This document shows, one piece after another, positions 22,437 through 34,274 of a DNA stretch of 64,000 nt. The notes under the pieces were generated by a model, which saw only the letters and a program-made list of their open reading frames with translations, ran no database searches and had not been told where the DNA came from. The position numbers and the translations under genes were made by a program. Position 1 is the stretch's first letter, and the number at the start of each line of letters is the position of its first letter. The stretch is taken from NCBI GenBank assembly GCA_013433145.1, contig CM024187.1, positions 7,766,826 through 7,830,825 of the forward strand, written 5' to 3'. Origin of the DNA: Ascaris suum (lineage: Eukaryota; Nematoda; Chromadorea; Rhabditida; Ascarididae).

Positions 22437-25400
22437 AAAGTATACCCACACCGATAGGAGTACAGTGGAAGTCTGAATTTGAAAACATGCAGAACACTAT
22501 GATGTGACGTACAGAAATGATTTATCGTTTTATAGGACGAACTTAGCAGTCACAACGCTAACATCCGATCAGCAAGGAGCACAAACAACGCAAACGATAT
22601 AGAATGGGCATTCAGTTAATATTTAAGAAATTGAACACCGAAAGCTCTTATTGGCGAAGAATATACAATCTAAACGATGACGGCGCAGAAAAAATTACCA
22701 ATATTATGTCCGATGTTTACATAACTCCATCGGCCGCTATCTGTTGCACATAGTTTTACCATCAACGTGCAGTCGGCTTCGGGAAAAAAGTTGTCGTTTA
22801 CAACACCTCGACAGATTTGCTCTTTGCATGGAGGCCAGCAGTCTGTGAAATGAGCTCGTTCATCGGCTCAATGTCTTATTTGTCCAATGCCTAAGGCGTC
22901 CTCGGCTTAGTTTCCATGAGTGCCTCATTCACCAATTGGTTCAGAAGACTTCTTCGGGATGAAGAAAGAGCTTTTAAGGTGAGAGATACTCGCAATAGGT
23001 CGAACCTAACAGCAGTCATTGTTTTCTTTTCCCGCCTAAACGGTACGAGACACGTCAAGAAGACGTTTTAAGCATCATTATTGGCTTCGCGTTACACTTT
23101 CTATCCTGTGAGTGGTGAATTGAATAAGCCGAAAGTAGTGATCCGTGGCTTTTTTGACACCGTTCGTTTCAAAAGCTTTTGTTCATTGTCTTGAAAGGTA
23201 TGCTAATAACTTCAAATTGTTTTTGTTTGTTCTTCGCTGCCATTTTGCATGTAACTCAACTCGTTTCGTTGCGTTTCCCACTCCCTCCCTATAACTTATG
23301 ACAGAACTGCTAAGAGGAAAGAGCAATGTGCAAGAAGAAAAAAAAGAAGTGAATTTCTGTATAGTCCAGTGTGTCTGATGACAACGAGGACAAGGTAAAG
23401 GCAACCTAATCTCTCCAGTCCTCTTGATTCGTTTTCATAGGCACAAAATACCGCCAAAAAAAGTGGAAATCCACACAGAAATATGCCCGAAGGATCTTCT
23501 TTCGCAGGAGCGCTGTATGTGCTCATACGATCGAACGGATGAGTTGTCCAGGCCCAAAGGAATAAGAGTGACCTTGTCATATCAATATTAGGTAATTCTA
23601 TGATCATAAATGAGCTCGCAAGATTTTGGTTGTGCTTTTCTGATGATTTAAATGTAGTTCAGCATACGCTGCTTGGAGCAAGTGCACTTTGGAGGCAGAA
23701 GTGAAATATCGTCGGACAAGAAGGCGTTCTAAGAACAGGATGAGCTGGCTTCCCAGTAGAATGGGATAGAATAGAATAGAATAGAATAGAACAGAATAGA
23801 ATGAACTATTTCTGAGAGCGGATGAAATTCAGTTTTATACCATTACGAGGTGAAGTAATAATGAGCTAATCTGTTTCGGCTGTAACTGAAGAAGATAATA
23901 AGGAAGTAGAAAGTGCAACTAAATAAACTGTACACGATCACCGGGAGAGCATTCAGATCGATCTCTCGGCTCTCATCGTTAAATTCACGCAGCCCTTGAA
24001 AAAGCGTGCCGATAATGTCCGTTCGTTTCTGAAAATAAATTTTCGTTTTCTTGAATAATTAAATGCATTGAGCACTGCAGATAACTGGTTGGATATTTAA
24101 TGGTTCTCCTCTGCGACGATTCAGCCAGCGATGGGATGAATGTCGCTGGTGATTGCAATCTCCTAGAATCCCGAGAACTGGCTTTTTTTTTTGCTCTGAA
24201 ATCACTAGTCACTTGTACTGGATGCCACTGAAGGGCTGTTGGGAGATTATTTTACCCTTCTCTGAAATCTACTCCTAAATTTGCAGTCCCTCCCGTGCTA
24301 ACGGCCCTCTACGACTTCTTAGAGGGACCCTGAGTGACTCTCTTAGGACTTCTTGCAAAAAGCTTCTGGCTCACGATTTCGCCGTCGTGTAAATTAGCGA
24401 GATATCATTAGCAGCAAACATTTGCCGCGTCTTGCAAACTGTGCATGTGCTGTGCAATAGAAATATTGCGCGCTGAGGTTTTAGGTCTTGTTCTTTGACT
24501 TGCAAAAACTTGCCAGGGTGGGGAACTTTTCGAGAAGTTTCGCCTAGTATTTTGGCCATAGAAATACTGGATTGCAGGTCCACGACATCCACGAGCTCTG
24601 GAATATTCTCCTGAAAATTTATGTTCCATACATCACAAAGAGCTTCATATATAAGATCTGATCGGTAGGTTCTGACTGATTTTCAAGGATTTTTTCTTTT
24701 CGCAGGTCGCTTGTACTTGGTAGTGTCCTTTCATCACGTTGTCACTCCAGGGAGTTATGGAAGGGATGAGTGGGGGAAGGAGTGAAAGGATCCTGGATGA
24801 ATCATAAATCCAAACGGTTTACAAGCACTTGCTGACAGCCCATGCGATTAACCTCCGTACGTACAGTTCCATAAAAAAGATTGTTCATACTATAGGTAGC
24901 ACGAGCTTGCTCTAAATATTACATCCGACTGCTGTTTTTTGTACTGTATTTCCATGCTTCCTCTATCATAGCAAGCCGTTTGTAATGTGGAAGAGTTTAC
25001 ATTAAATCATTTCTAAAGTTGAAGAGAATAGAAAAAATTATAAAAGGTGGTGATAAAAAATGTGTGATCTGCTTACGCCCAAATCGACTTTCAACCCATC
25101 ACTGGGGATGTAATTTAGTGAACGCATGTCCTGCTCGTTTTCACTGTCTTGTGCGTCAGAAGCATCAGATGATATGGACAAGACGGGTATCGTTGACAGT
25201 AACTGTCACCAGTTGTTGGCTGGGCATCCGATCCCCGAATTGTTTCCGTAATCAGAATATTTTTTTTAACGATGCGTAGAGGGAGAATCCGGTGTTGAGG
25301 TAAGAACGGATGTTGAGGGTTATCTTTAGTTGCACATTAAAGGCACGAGCTAGAGATAAGATTTGCTTAAATATGCCATTGAAAATATCACATAATTACA

Positions 25401-28400
25401 CAGGTTAAAAAGTCATAGGTAATAAGCTTTTTCAGCTGTACTTGAGGTCACTAGGAGCCTTTTCGGAGCCCATTTCAGCGACCCTTGGACAAGTTGTTGG
25501 AATTGGCTTGGACATCACAAGTATAAGATTTGTAAATTCGACAATAAAAAGAAGTCATGTATAAAAGTAATTGTTGGAAGGGAAAGAGGGAGAGAAGAAA
25601 ATAATTGGACCAAAAAATGCCTTGAAAGAACGCATTAATAGCACATTCAATTCCAATTTATCATTACAAAATAATATTGCGCTTCGAAATAGAGGGTGAG
25701 TTTAGAGCATCAGCACACATAATACGAGTTGCTGAACCAATGAAACTCTCTTTCCCATTGTTAAGGACACATTGTGATGACGCTCATCGCTATCAACTCG
25801 ATGTTCAAATTTTCCCGATTCTTATACCATTCTCATTTTAGTAGCGTGGAGTAGCAAACTATACGCCTAGGCACGGTAAGTGCTTTTCTCAGTTGCGTCA
25901 TCTAGACTAGATCGACCCTCAGAATGAACGCTCCAAAATGAGATAGCATTTAATCATGGTTTCTTGAATAGACACTATCGCTTGTACCAATCCGCAGCCA
26001 CACATTAGCAGCTTTTGCGAGCATTTTACGGTATCTACATTTCGAGAACGCAAAGGATTGGAATTTAATAGGTGAATAAGTCCTAATTTGCAGAGATTAG
26101 GCTCTACGTAAGCTCTATTCATCAATTTTGTTGATTCAAGAAGTGAAAAATTTTAGAACGAGCTACTCACAACAGTACGCAGAGACATGGCATCCTTGAT
26201 GTGACCACAGCACAGTGTGCTCTTTCAAAGTTTACATTAAAGGTTCATCGGCTTCACTTGATGAATAATACAGTTGCACTCCCCACTACGAGCTCTTAGT
26301 AGATGTTGATGCGAAAGCAGAATTCTTACTTGTTTTTGATCTTGTCTGGCTATACTTCTAGATGCAGTGTTAAGAAGGATCAGTGGTATCAGTGGCAAGA
26401 GAAGGCTCTAAATTCATTCTTCGATAGGAATGCGTATTTGGTGAATAAAATTGTTGTCGATATTTGCAAAGTGCGTAATTCGCAGATACTCATGATTAAA
26501 ATGCTTTTTTAGAAATGCGAGGATTCTGCATAATTGGGCAACTCGATAAAAAATTCGAACTTACTGGGAATGGAGAATGTCGAATATAAGTGACGCGAAG
26601 TACAAATCAGCGTCGAGTTGAATATATGGATTTACGAGCTCGCTGGAATGATGAAAGGTGATAGCATTCTTTGGTGAATTGTGAAGCGAGGATGTGTGCT
26701 GTTACTGTTACATGTGCAGACTTGTGCTGCAAACACATTACTGAAGGAAACAAACGAATGTTATGTAAACGCAACAAACGATCGAGTCGCTTTATTTTCA
26801 AACGTAGTTCGACTTTTCATAGTAACATGTATAAAAGGCGGTACAGTGGAAAGATACAGCTCTTACTTCATGCTGCCACACCTCTTTTTCACACTGAGGG
26901 ATTTATTTTAGTAGTGTGCGAATTGTTCGAAATTTGAAAATAAAGGAATATGCACAACTTCGCATTAATATAAATTTTTAACGCTTTCTCGTACTACTAC
27001 TGCGAAATATTCACTCAGTTATATCATGAGATGCGTACACAAGGCTTACATTGGGATGCTAACATATAAAAAGCATTAAAAGAACAATAAATGAGCAAAA
27101 AGAGTTGGAAGGAAGTTTCAATATTTGCTCAAAAAACGCAGCACAATAATTAAATGCAAAATGCTTTTATGTAGTAGATATTGAGGCATATCGAGCATAT
27201 CACAATTTTTTATAAATTTATTATCACCTACGGTTGTTCTTTAAACCTCGACCAAGAAGTGAGCTACCTGATTTGGCACGCGAGTAAAAGTTTCTATGAA
27301 TTTTTATTGTGCTTATGGATTTGCAAAGTTACATGTGAATATTTCTTGCATGCATATCCGTCTTCTCTAAACTGCGTTAATTAGAGCTATAATCATGAAG
27401 GTTTTTGGATGTTACCTTCTTTGCCAAGCCAAATTTCACTACTGTTTTCTTAAAAATCTGTGGGAATTTGAGAATTTGATAACTTTTCCGATGGAATTGA
27501 ATTGATAGAAAGGAAATACATAGATATCCTGCAACTGTTCAGTGTGAGCATTAGGACCAAATGGAGGACGATTGTTTCAAATAAACTAATTGTCAGTTGG
27601 AATAAATCATTTTTTTAGTTGCAGTGTTTCACAGTGTTCTTGCTTCATCTGAAGAGAGAAACAAAACACAGACTCCTCATATGAACAGGGGCATACGTCA
27701 GAGAAAGTATGAAAACAAAGAATTAGATGGAATGAGCAAAATCCTAACAATGAGTTGGATGGGATAGACGAGGCATGGAGGTGGGGGGCAATTATTTGCA
27801 TTTGGAAAATGAGAATTCAGAGTTCGAATCCCTGCAACCTTTTTCTGGCTTTTGCCATTCCGCTGTTTTAAAGAAATATCCAATGGGGCGAAATTGTCGG
27901 GTTATGAGTGAGCGGGTCGACAAATCGGCGTTGACCCGTTGGTGGCCTGCTCATGTGTGTTAACACATGGAGACGAACCCATCCGATGGAGCGGCGTCTG
28001 AACATTGGAATGGTAGGTTTCAATTAATGCATTGATGAAACGAATATTTTTTACTTTTAAAAGTGTCAACAAGACTTATGCTCGCCATATTTACCACACC
28101 GCTGCTTGTTTTGCTCAAGTGAGATGAATAGGCGAGGCAAGAAGCTCAACTTCGCTCATCTGGTTTTATTAGGCATAAGTTGCTGGCTTGCTTTCGGTAT
28201 CTTCAAAAAACTAGCTTTTTTGAGCGTAATTGAAAGGCGCGATTTTCAGAATTCAGACTGCTCATTTTCGATTGAGCAAAGTGTGCTTAAGCCGCTATTG
28301 CCGCTATCCGAATCGTCGAACCTGCGCATTGTTATCTCAGCTTAATCAGCTTGGAAATGAAATCCAAGTATACAAGACGTTACATATCGGGGGAAACACA

Positions 28401-28830
28401 GCAAACAGCTCATTTTACCACTCACGTAACGAGCGAGCAGATAGTATGCTGGACGCGGATTTCTCTCATACACTCGAAGAAGGGCGATAGGGAAAGGCAC
28501 ACCTGACAGTGAAATTTTTCAAAAGCGCTTGCAGTGGCATGCGAATTTTGCACTGCTTGGCATATAATTGGCATACTGACCCATATATGGGCATTTTCTC
28601 TCCCCCTCATTCATCCTCTCCCCTCTCTCTCTTTGCGTTGCAAATGCGCCATGAAATTTGCGCATCGGGTATACATCTCAGGCGCTGTCCATACCAACGT
28701 CACATGCACGTTGCATATAGCACGTGCTGGAAGTACTCATTACACGTTGTAATGTACTCTCATAGCCACCCTATCTGACGTGCCTGCCGACCGATAATTA
28801 CCCATTCTGGTGTTTTTTTTCCCAGCAGCT
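22437..28830. other. Intergenic stretch with no supported gene
   Basis: About 6.4 kb of AT-rich DNA. It contains a GAATA microsatellite (23765-23802) and a B-box-like AGTTCGAATCC near 27813. A cysteine-containing frame at 25019-25279 (KKCVICLRP...CPARFHCL) fits no zinc-finger spacing I know. A 103-codon minus-strand frame at 23296-23607 is hydrophobic but has no splice or start support. Confidence 0.5.
23765..23802. repeat. (GAATA)n microsatellite
   Basis: About seven units of ATAGA/GAATA with one interruption (GAACA). Confidence 0.9.
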
Positions 28831-28837
28831 TATATAT

Positions 28838-28875
28838 ATTAGGTTCGGCATACTTCGCGACCAACTTATGAAAAG
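28838..28875. repeat. Possible mariner-like transposon end
   Basis: TTAGGTTCGGCATACTTCGC then GACCAACTTATGA, preceded by a TATATATA tract. The TTAGGTT start next to TA resembles mariner terminal repeats. I found no partner end or transposase, so this is a weak call. Confidence 0.25.
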
Positions 28876-29017
28876 ATATACGTCCCTTGAATGTGGTAGC
28901 ATTTCGAGACCACCAACTTCGCCGTCTCTCCAACTCGGCAGAGCACTTGTTAGAGAAGTCCTGTCTTTCATTTCCTGCTTCCTGTACATCTTTGCAAGTT
29001 TACATTCATAAAGCGCA

Positions 29018-29314
29018 TTATGGCGTCATTGTGTCTGTTCGCATGCACGTATGCGTCTGCATTTCCAACTGTTCCGGCTGGCATACCAGTAAATTCAGAA
29101 CTACGGAATCTGCTGGTGTAATGTTCACCAGAGGATGACCTCCTGTACGAGCCTTTAAGTTGATCTGTGAACTTTGAGATGAGGTCGAGATGCTTAAAGC
29201 TTTTAAAGAATTTGCTTCTCTTTTGCAGCCGGTTGGGTTGCATTTTAAACCGACTGAATTGCAAAGAAGGGAAAGGCTCGCGAGAAGCACTGCTACGATG
29301 ATATGCACTTCCAT
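29018..29314 (-). CDS. Candidate small secreted protein (98 aa), uncharacterised
   Basis: Starts MEVHIIVAVLLASLSLLCNS, a textbook signal peptide, followed by VGLKCNPTGCKREANS and a Ser/Thr-rich middle; four further Cys occur as CNPTGC and VCQPEQL..THTC. The ATG context is GTGGAATGG. On the minus strand a T-rich stretch ending TTTTTGCTAG lies about 35 nt upstream and could be a spliced-leader acceptor; a TTTATAAAG box is also close. No poly(A) signal follows nearby, and an overlapping 120-codon frame exists, so it could be chance. A donor-like GTATGC after ...VVLNLL could end it as a first exon. No function is inferred. Confidence 0.3.
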   Translation of the reverse strand: MEVHIIVAVLLASLSLLCNSVGLKCNPTGCKREANSLKALSISTSSQSSQINLKARTGGHPLVNITPADSVVLNLLVCQPEQLEMQTHTCMRTDTMTP

Positions 29315-29330
29315 TCCACTCTTTCACCAA

Positions 29331-31235
29331 TCCGCTTTATAAAATACTAGCAAAAATAAGTTTCGCATAGAATCTCAACACTGAATTCTTAAACCATCGT
29401 TTACGTTGTGGATGGATCTTTTTCATGGAGCATCCTTTGTTGCAGTCGTTTGTTCACCTTCTTTTGCCTCACCAAGAATAGTGTATTCTCCACCGAATTC
29501 CGTCCCTCGACTCGGTTATAAGCACAGCTACACATAAGACTCGCATTTATCGGTTAATTTATCGGTCGCTTACCGTTACAGAACCATTCGTCATGAATGT
29601 GCAGTTGTAATGAATGGTAAACCACTAGACAAAAATCGTGTGAGGTTGACCGAAGGACGGTCACTCACGGAAGACTTATCGGATTGAAATATTTTTAACG
29701 ATGAATTCAGCAATAGAATAGAAATTCAGCAATAGAATCTTTAATAAAAACTAGAAAAGTGCATCAAGCGGAATACAAATCAGAGGAAGCCCAGATGACA
29801 TTACAGCAGACCAGGAATATGCAAAAGAGCTGCGTATAAAAGAAATTACAAGCGGTAAAGAATACTTGCAAAACAAGAAGGGGGATAGGTAGCGTCAAAA
29901 ACGGATTCAGCCAAAGTGAACGTTGAGTTATCTTGAGCTTTTCGCTACCACATAGTTATGAACTAGTAAATGTAAACCTCAGTTCTTTGTAAATGAATAA
30001 GAGTGGATTGTTGTGTGATTGGAGGACAACTGAATGTAAACGGACACAATTTATGAGTGTTTGAGAGAAATTTAGCATCGTAACAGTGCACTGAAGGAGT
30101 AACAAAGTTGCCACCTTTATCCGAAGAAGTGTACCTTACTATTGAAAAATAGAGCTAATTGTTCATCTATCAAAAATAGAGCTAACTGTATTAGGGCGAA
30201 TTGATATGAATGTCTAGAAGTAATAAAATAAGAGCCTATGGAGTGCTCGAAAAGTTTTGTTTCAGGAACGATTAACGTTGAGAAGTTTCAACTCTACCAG
30301 ATTCATTTCTCAATCCTAAACGGTAAAATTCGTTGTCAGGTACTTCAGCTGAAATATTGCTATTGCTAAGTCGAAAGTGTTAAAGGCCTTCGGATGCATC
30401 AAACGCGGTTGCACACCATAGTAAGAGCGAAACAGCGTGAAGCAAAACCTACAAAAAGTAGGGGATATGAGTAGGGAGAGGGGGAAGGGAAAGACGGTTG
30501 AGGAGGAAGGAGGGAGATGAGTGTCGTAGTTCGGACTGGTCGAAAGAAGTCAATTAATATGACAGCACGTTACTTTTTTGGGATGATAACGAACTGAGAA
30601 GATATAGAGCAAAAGGCGTGGTAGTAAGTCGAGTAAGCAAAGAAAAATTCTACCCTGAAAAAAAAGTCGCTTCATGCGAGCTCAGTTGTCGATGCTAGCT
30701 AATTGCAGGGGCTCACCAGAATGCTCCACAACTGCACGGTAGTGGACAAATGGCCGGCTGGTACAAACAAAATAAGTCGCGTATTATGTAGCTGACCCGA
30801 AAGATGCTGACGACTGGCTGCAGATACTAACTGGTTGCGTGCGCATTACACAACGGTCCAATCGATGCGGCTTTACGGCGCGACAAAATAGCCATCAGGG
30901 AGCGAGGCGCGGCGGCTGTCCGGCTGTCGTGAACTGACCATTGTCCACTCTCTCTGACCACTTTCGAAGCCAGACGGCCCAGCTGTCTAATCATATATAC
31001 TCTTTCTCTTTCGTCTGCAATCGATCAGTTAGTGAGCGATTGCCTCTCGTTTTATACGAATGCGCATAATGCGTAGCACAAAATAAACACGTCATTTTAA
31101 CTAGGGTTACTCTGAAACGAAATAAAATGGATTGGCATATATTTTCACAGTTGACTTTTTTACAGTTTCGCTTAGAATCAGATGGGACTTTAGGGAAGTG
31201 AAAATTAGAGTGGGTGATATGATGGCTCTGGGAGT
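29331..31235. other. Intergenic stretch, GC-rich segment at 30650-31000
   Basis: No supported gene. Around 30150-30215 AAAAATAGAGCTAA is tandemly repeated. The 30.65-31.0 kb part is GC-richer than its surroundings and contains no open frame of note. Confidence 0.5.
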
Positions 31236-31468
<233 letters not shown>

Positions 31469-32019
31469 CATCTGTGTACGGGAGAACCTCGACATACGAA
31501 TGACAAAACTGCCATTATATATGCATGCGATGATGGTAATTTAAAAAGAAACATTGGTCAGTGACTTCCTGAAGTGGTCACTACTCGGCTCCACGTGGAA
31601 ATATTGCGATGTTGTTGCTTTCGTTTGAAAACGCACCTTATAGTATTTGCCATCGAAGAACGTTTATGGTGTCTCTTCTGGTCACTTGTTTGAGCTGCTT
31701 AATTACAAATGGCTCATATGTAGAACAGATGTTTGTACTGTTTGTGTTTGGTATTACTCAGCATACTGTTCGCTGTATCTCTGGTTGTGCAATTCTGCGT
31801 TGCTTGTTTTTATCATGGGAGAAGGAAAGCAGATATGGGATGAAAGGAAGCTAGTTAATCCCGAAGTATCACAGGAGAAAAAAATTGAAACACAGCATTT
31901 GCCAGAGTCGTTTTATCGAAGTCTGCTTGAAGCTCCGAACATTTGAAAAGTATAAAAAAAGTGGAAGCATGTCAAATAAAGCTCATGGGAGTCGAAAAAT
32001 AGACCATTTCTCTGAATTT

Positions 32020-32095
32020 CAGACAATAGAAAAACAATCTATTGTCTGATTGTTTAGACAATTTTTGTTAGACAATTTATGTTTTAGACAACAAT
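32020..32095. repeat. AGACAAT hairpin and short repeats
   Basis: AGACAATAG (32021-32029) and CTATTGTCT (32039-32047) form a 9-bp perfect stem. They are followed by three spaced copies of TTAGACAA. Confidence 0.75.
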
Positions 32096-33498
32096 AAAAA
32101 AAATCCACAAGCAGGCAAAAGGGTGTGTTTCCGATTCCATCGTGAATATTCTTGTTGCTGCGCAGCATCTAGCCAACTTTATTCTTCCTGATGCATCCCA
32201 ATATCCATCATATCAGGAAAAAGGAAAATGAAAGTAGCGCTCGTGAAAACCTAACTGCATTGGAAGGCGGCTGATTTGTCTAAAGTAGCCGCCCGACGAA
32301 AAGAAGATCAGTCGTTTCGAATTTGATGGTGTCAGGTGCTTTTGGGCAGTAGATAGAAGGTAGAATCTCCGCCCCCTCCTCCCTCCCGCTCCCCCCATCC
32401 AAATTGTGGGAAACCGTTGGTTAAAATAGATGGTAGGTAGGTTCTTTCAAGTATTGCATGCGCGCGAGTGTGTCGCAATTTGACAGTTTCACCTCTTCAA
32501 GTGCATCCTGGAATCACATCTGTTCGTTCGGTTCGAATGTACGATAAAACAGTTGCCATAGGTGCGATCAGTAGAACTAAGAACTGGCTTCGAAAAATAT
32601 ATGTTAAAGATTCTTTGAACGTCGCAGCGTCGAGACCTCAGCTCAACTTGGAATGGATGAAGTGATATCGTGCATGCGAAACGTGATTTCAGCGAAAGAT
32701 CCAATAAATTTAAGTGAATAATGCAGGATCGTTGGGTTTGCGTAACGTAATATATTACCGCAAAGATGAACAACTCTAGTTGCATCCATGAAAAGGCACT
32801 TCCCTGCGGCAGTCAAAGGAAACAGTTTCTCAAAGCAGTACTGACTGCATGCGATCAACCCGTTATTTCTTCTTTGGCGTTTCTTGAAATTTAGACGCGA
32901 AGCTGCCGAGGCTGAGCTATCTCCAGTTTAACGTCCGATCCAAGTGCTGATTTGATGAAGATGACAAACTTCAACTAGCGACCTGAAAAACTGCCTTTGA
33001 GCAGGGAACATGCAAAGAAATGTGCTTTTGTTTGTGGGTACTTCAGCTAGTTGTGAGCATCATTTCTAATGAAGTAGTAAGTACTGCATATATGAAGTTT
33101 CTTTAGTCAAAGATTATACCTATCAATGTTCGTACGTTTAGGATTTTATATCTTGTGGCAAAGTCCTGCCCATTCGCATGCAGTGTGCTTGCCTCTGCGT
33201 CTTGCAATTTCAACTCGGGAGTAACTTGTTTTGGAGTCACGGAATTTAGCATGTTTAACGGGCATCATGAGTTTACCCTTTACCTTAGCATTCAAGTTGG
33301 CCTGTCTGAACGTTTGAAGTGGTTATGAAGAATTGAATGTGCCCACATACTTATATGCGTTTTCCAACTAACCGGGTAGGGTTTTCTGTATTCAATTTTA
33401 AATTCTCTTACCGTAGCGTTAGAGTAAGGCAAACTTTTACGCAAAATTTATGCGGTTTGGTTCATCAGACTGAGCGGTGGACACATTATTTAGAATAT

Positions 33499-34274
33499 TT
33501 TATTTAATTTTGGCATTTAACGGTAGTGGTTCCTATGATGCGATGAGCGCATCGTGGCGGTTCTTCTGGCACACTTTCCCGTCTGTTAAACATGACATGT
33601 TAGCGATTAAACATTAACTAATACTTGATCTCTCAGGTCAACGGTGCAAAAAATAAGGGCTGGAAGATGTCGACTTCGATGAAAAGCTGTTAACTAATAA
33701 ACTGATGAGGGCCAAATCGCTCATGCCCAGTTCTTTCAAGTAACTATCAAATTGCATGACTTTAAGTTTCCTGAGAGGTCCTGGAAAGTTCCATAGACGG
33801 CTATACAGACTGACCAGCTTGCTAAAACGCGGGTCGTGCAGGATTTTCATAGAAATTTTTCCGTGTCCGTAATGAATCAAAATGTCTTCTGCCGGCAAAA
33901 AATAACTGATTCGCGGCCGAGTATTCCATCGCTCAACGCCCGCGATGAAAATGTTACAATACTATCTTCAGCGAAGCACATTTGTCAAATTTTCATTCGC
34001 TAATAGCGCGAAACTTACTCCCTGATCCTGAACTCATCATAATCTTTAATTCCAAAATGTTAACAAGTTTGAATCTAATATTATGAAAATGAACCAATTT
34101 ACATTGTTTTTCAAGTTTTCGTGAATACGCGCTCTCGGAAATTTTGAAGGAGGCCGGATATTGTTGAACCTGCCTTCCATTTCCATCTACTTGTTCACAG
34201 AAAACTAAAGCAGATGCAAACATTGAGGCGTAAACGTCGTAAGCAAAACTCTTCGACAGGCCTGTAGGGGGCGT
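33499..34274 (-). CDS. Candidate two-exon gene Y, unknown product
   Basis: The upstream exon 34019-34274 reads TPPTGLSKSFAYDVYASMFA...KIMMSSGSG and ends GGGA at a consensus donor GTAAGT. The last exon 33638-33888 opens after a pyrimidine-rich acceptor (TTTTTTGCCGGCAG) with AA, so the split codon is completed in phase. It then reads DILIHYGHGKISMKILHDPR...FSKLVSLYSRLWNFPGPL...KELGMSDLALISLL and stops at 33638. AATAAA on the minus strand at 33499-33504 lies about 135 nt past the stop. The acceptor of the upstream exon (CAGTGGTAG) is weak, so its start is uncertain. I recognise no family. The support is phase agreement, the strong donor and the poly(A) signal, not homology. Confidence 0.35.
33638..33888 (-). 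CDS. Candidate gene Y, last exon
   Basis: Eighty-two codons plus stop. The open frame actually continues past the acceptor (upstream residues FIAGVERWNTRPRISYFLPA), so an unspliced reading is also possible. Confidence 0.38.
34019..34274 (-). CDS. Candidate gene Y, upstream exon
   Basis: Eighty-five codons plus one base, ending at consensus donor GTAAGT. A second frame (ETVAGITKSVVDAPYRPVEE) overlaps the 5' part. A homopolymer error at CCCCC near 34267-34271 may confuse the true frame here. Confidence 0.3.

Noticed and set aside
25019..25279. Zinc-finger-like frame KKCVICLRP...CPARFHCL
   Set aside because: The Cys/His spacing matches neither nuclear-receptor, C2H2, RING nor THAP patterns, and there is no splice context.
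27750..27845. tRNA gene suggested by AGTTCGAATCC followed by TTTTT
   Set aside because: The B-box and a T-run are present, but no A-box, D-arm or anticodon arm folds upstream. At best a decayed tRNA-derived repeat.
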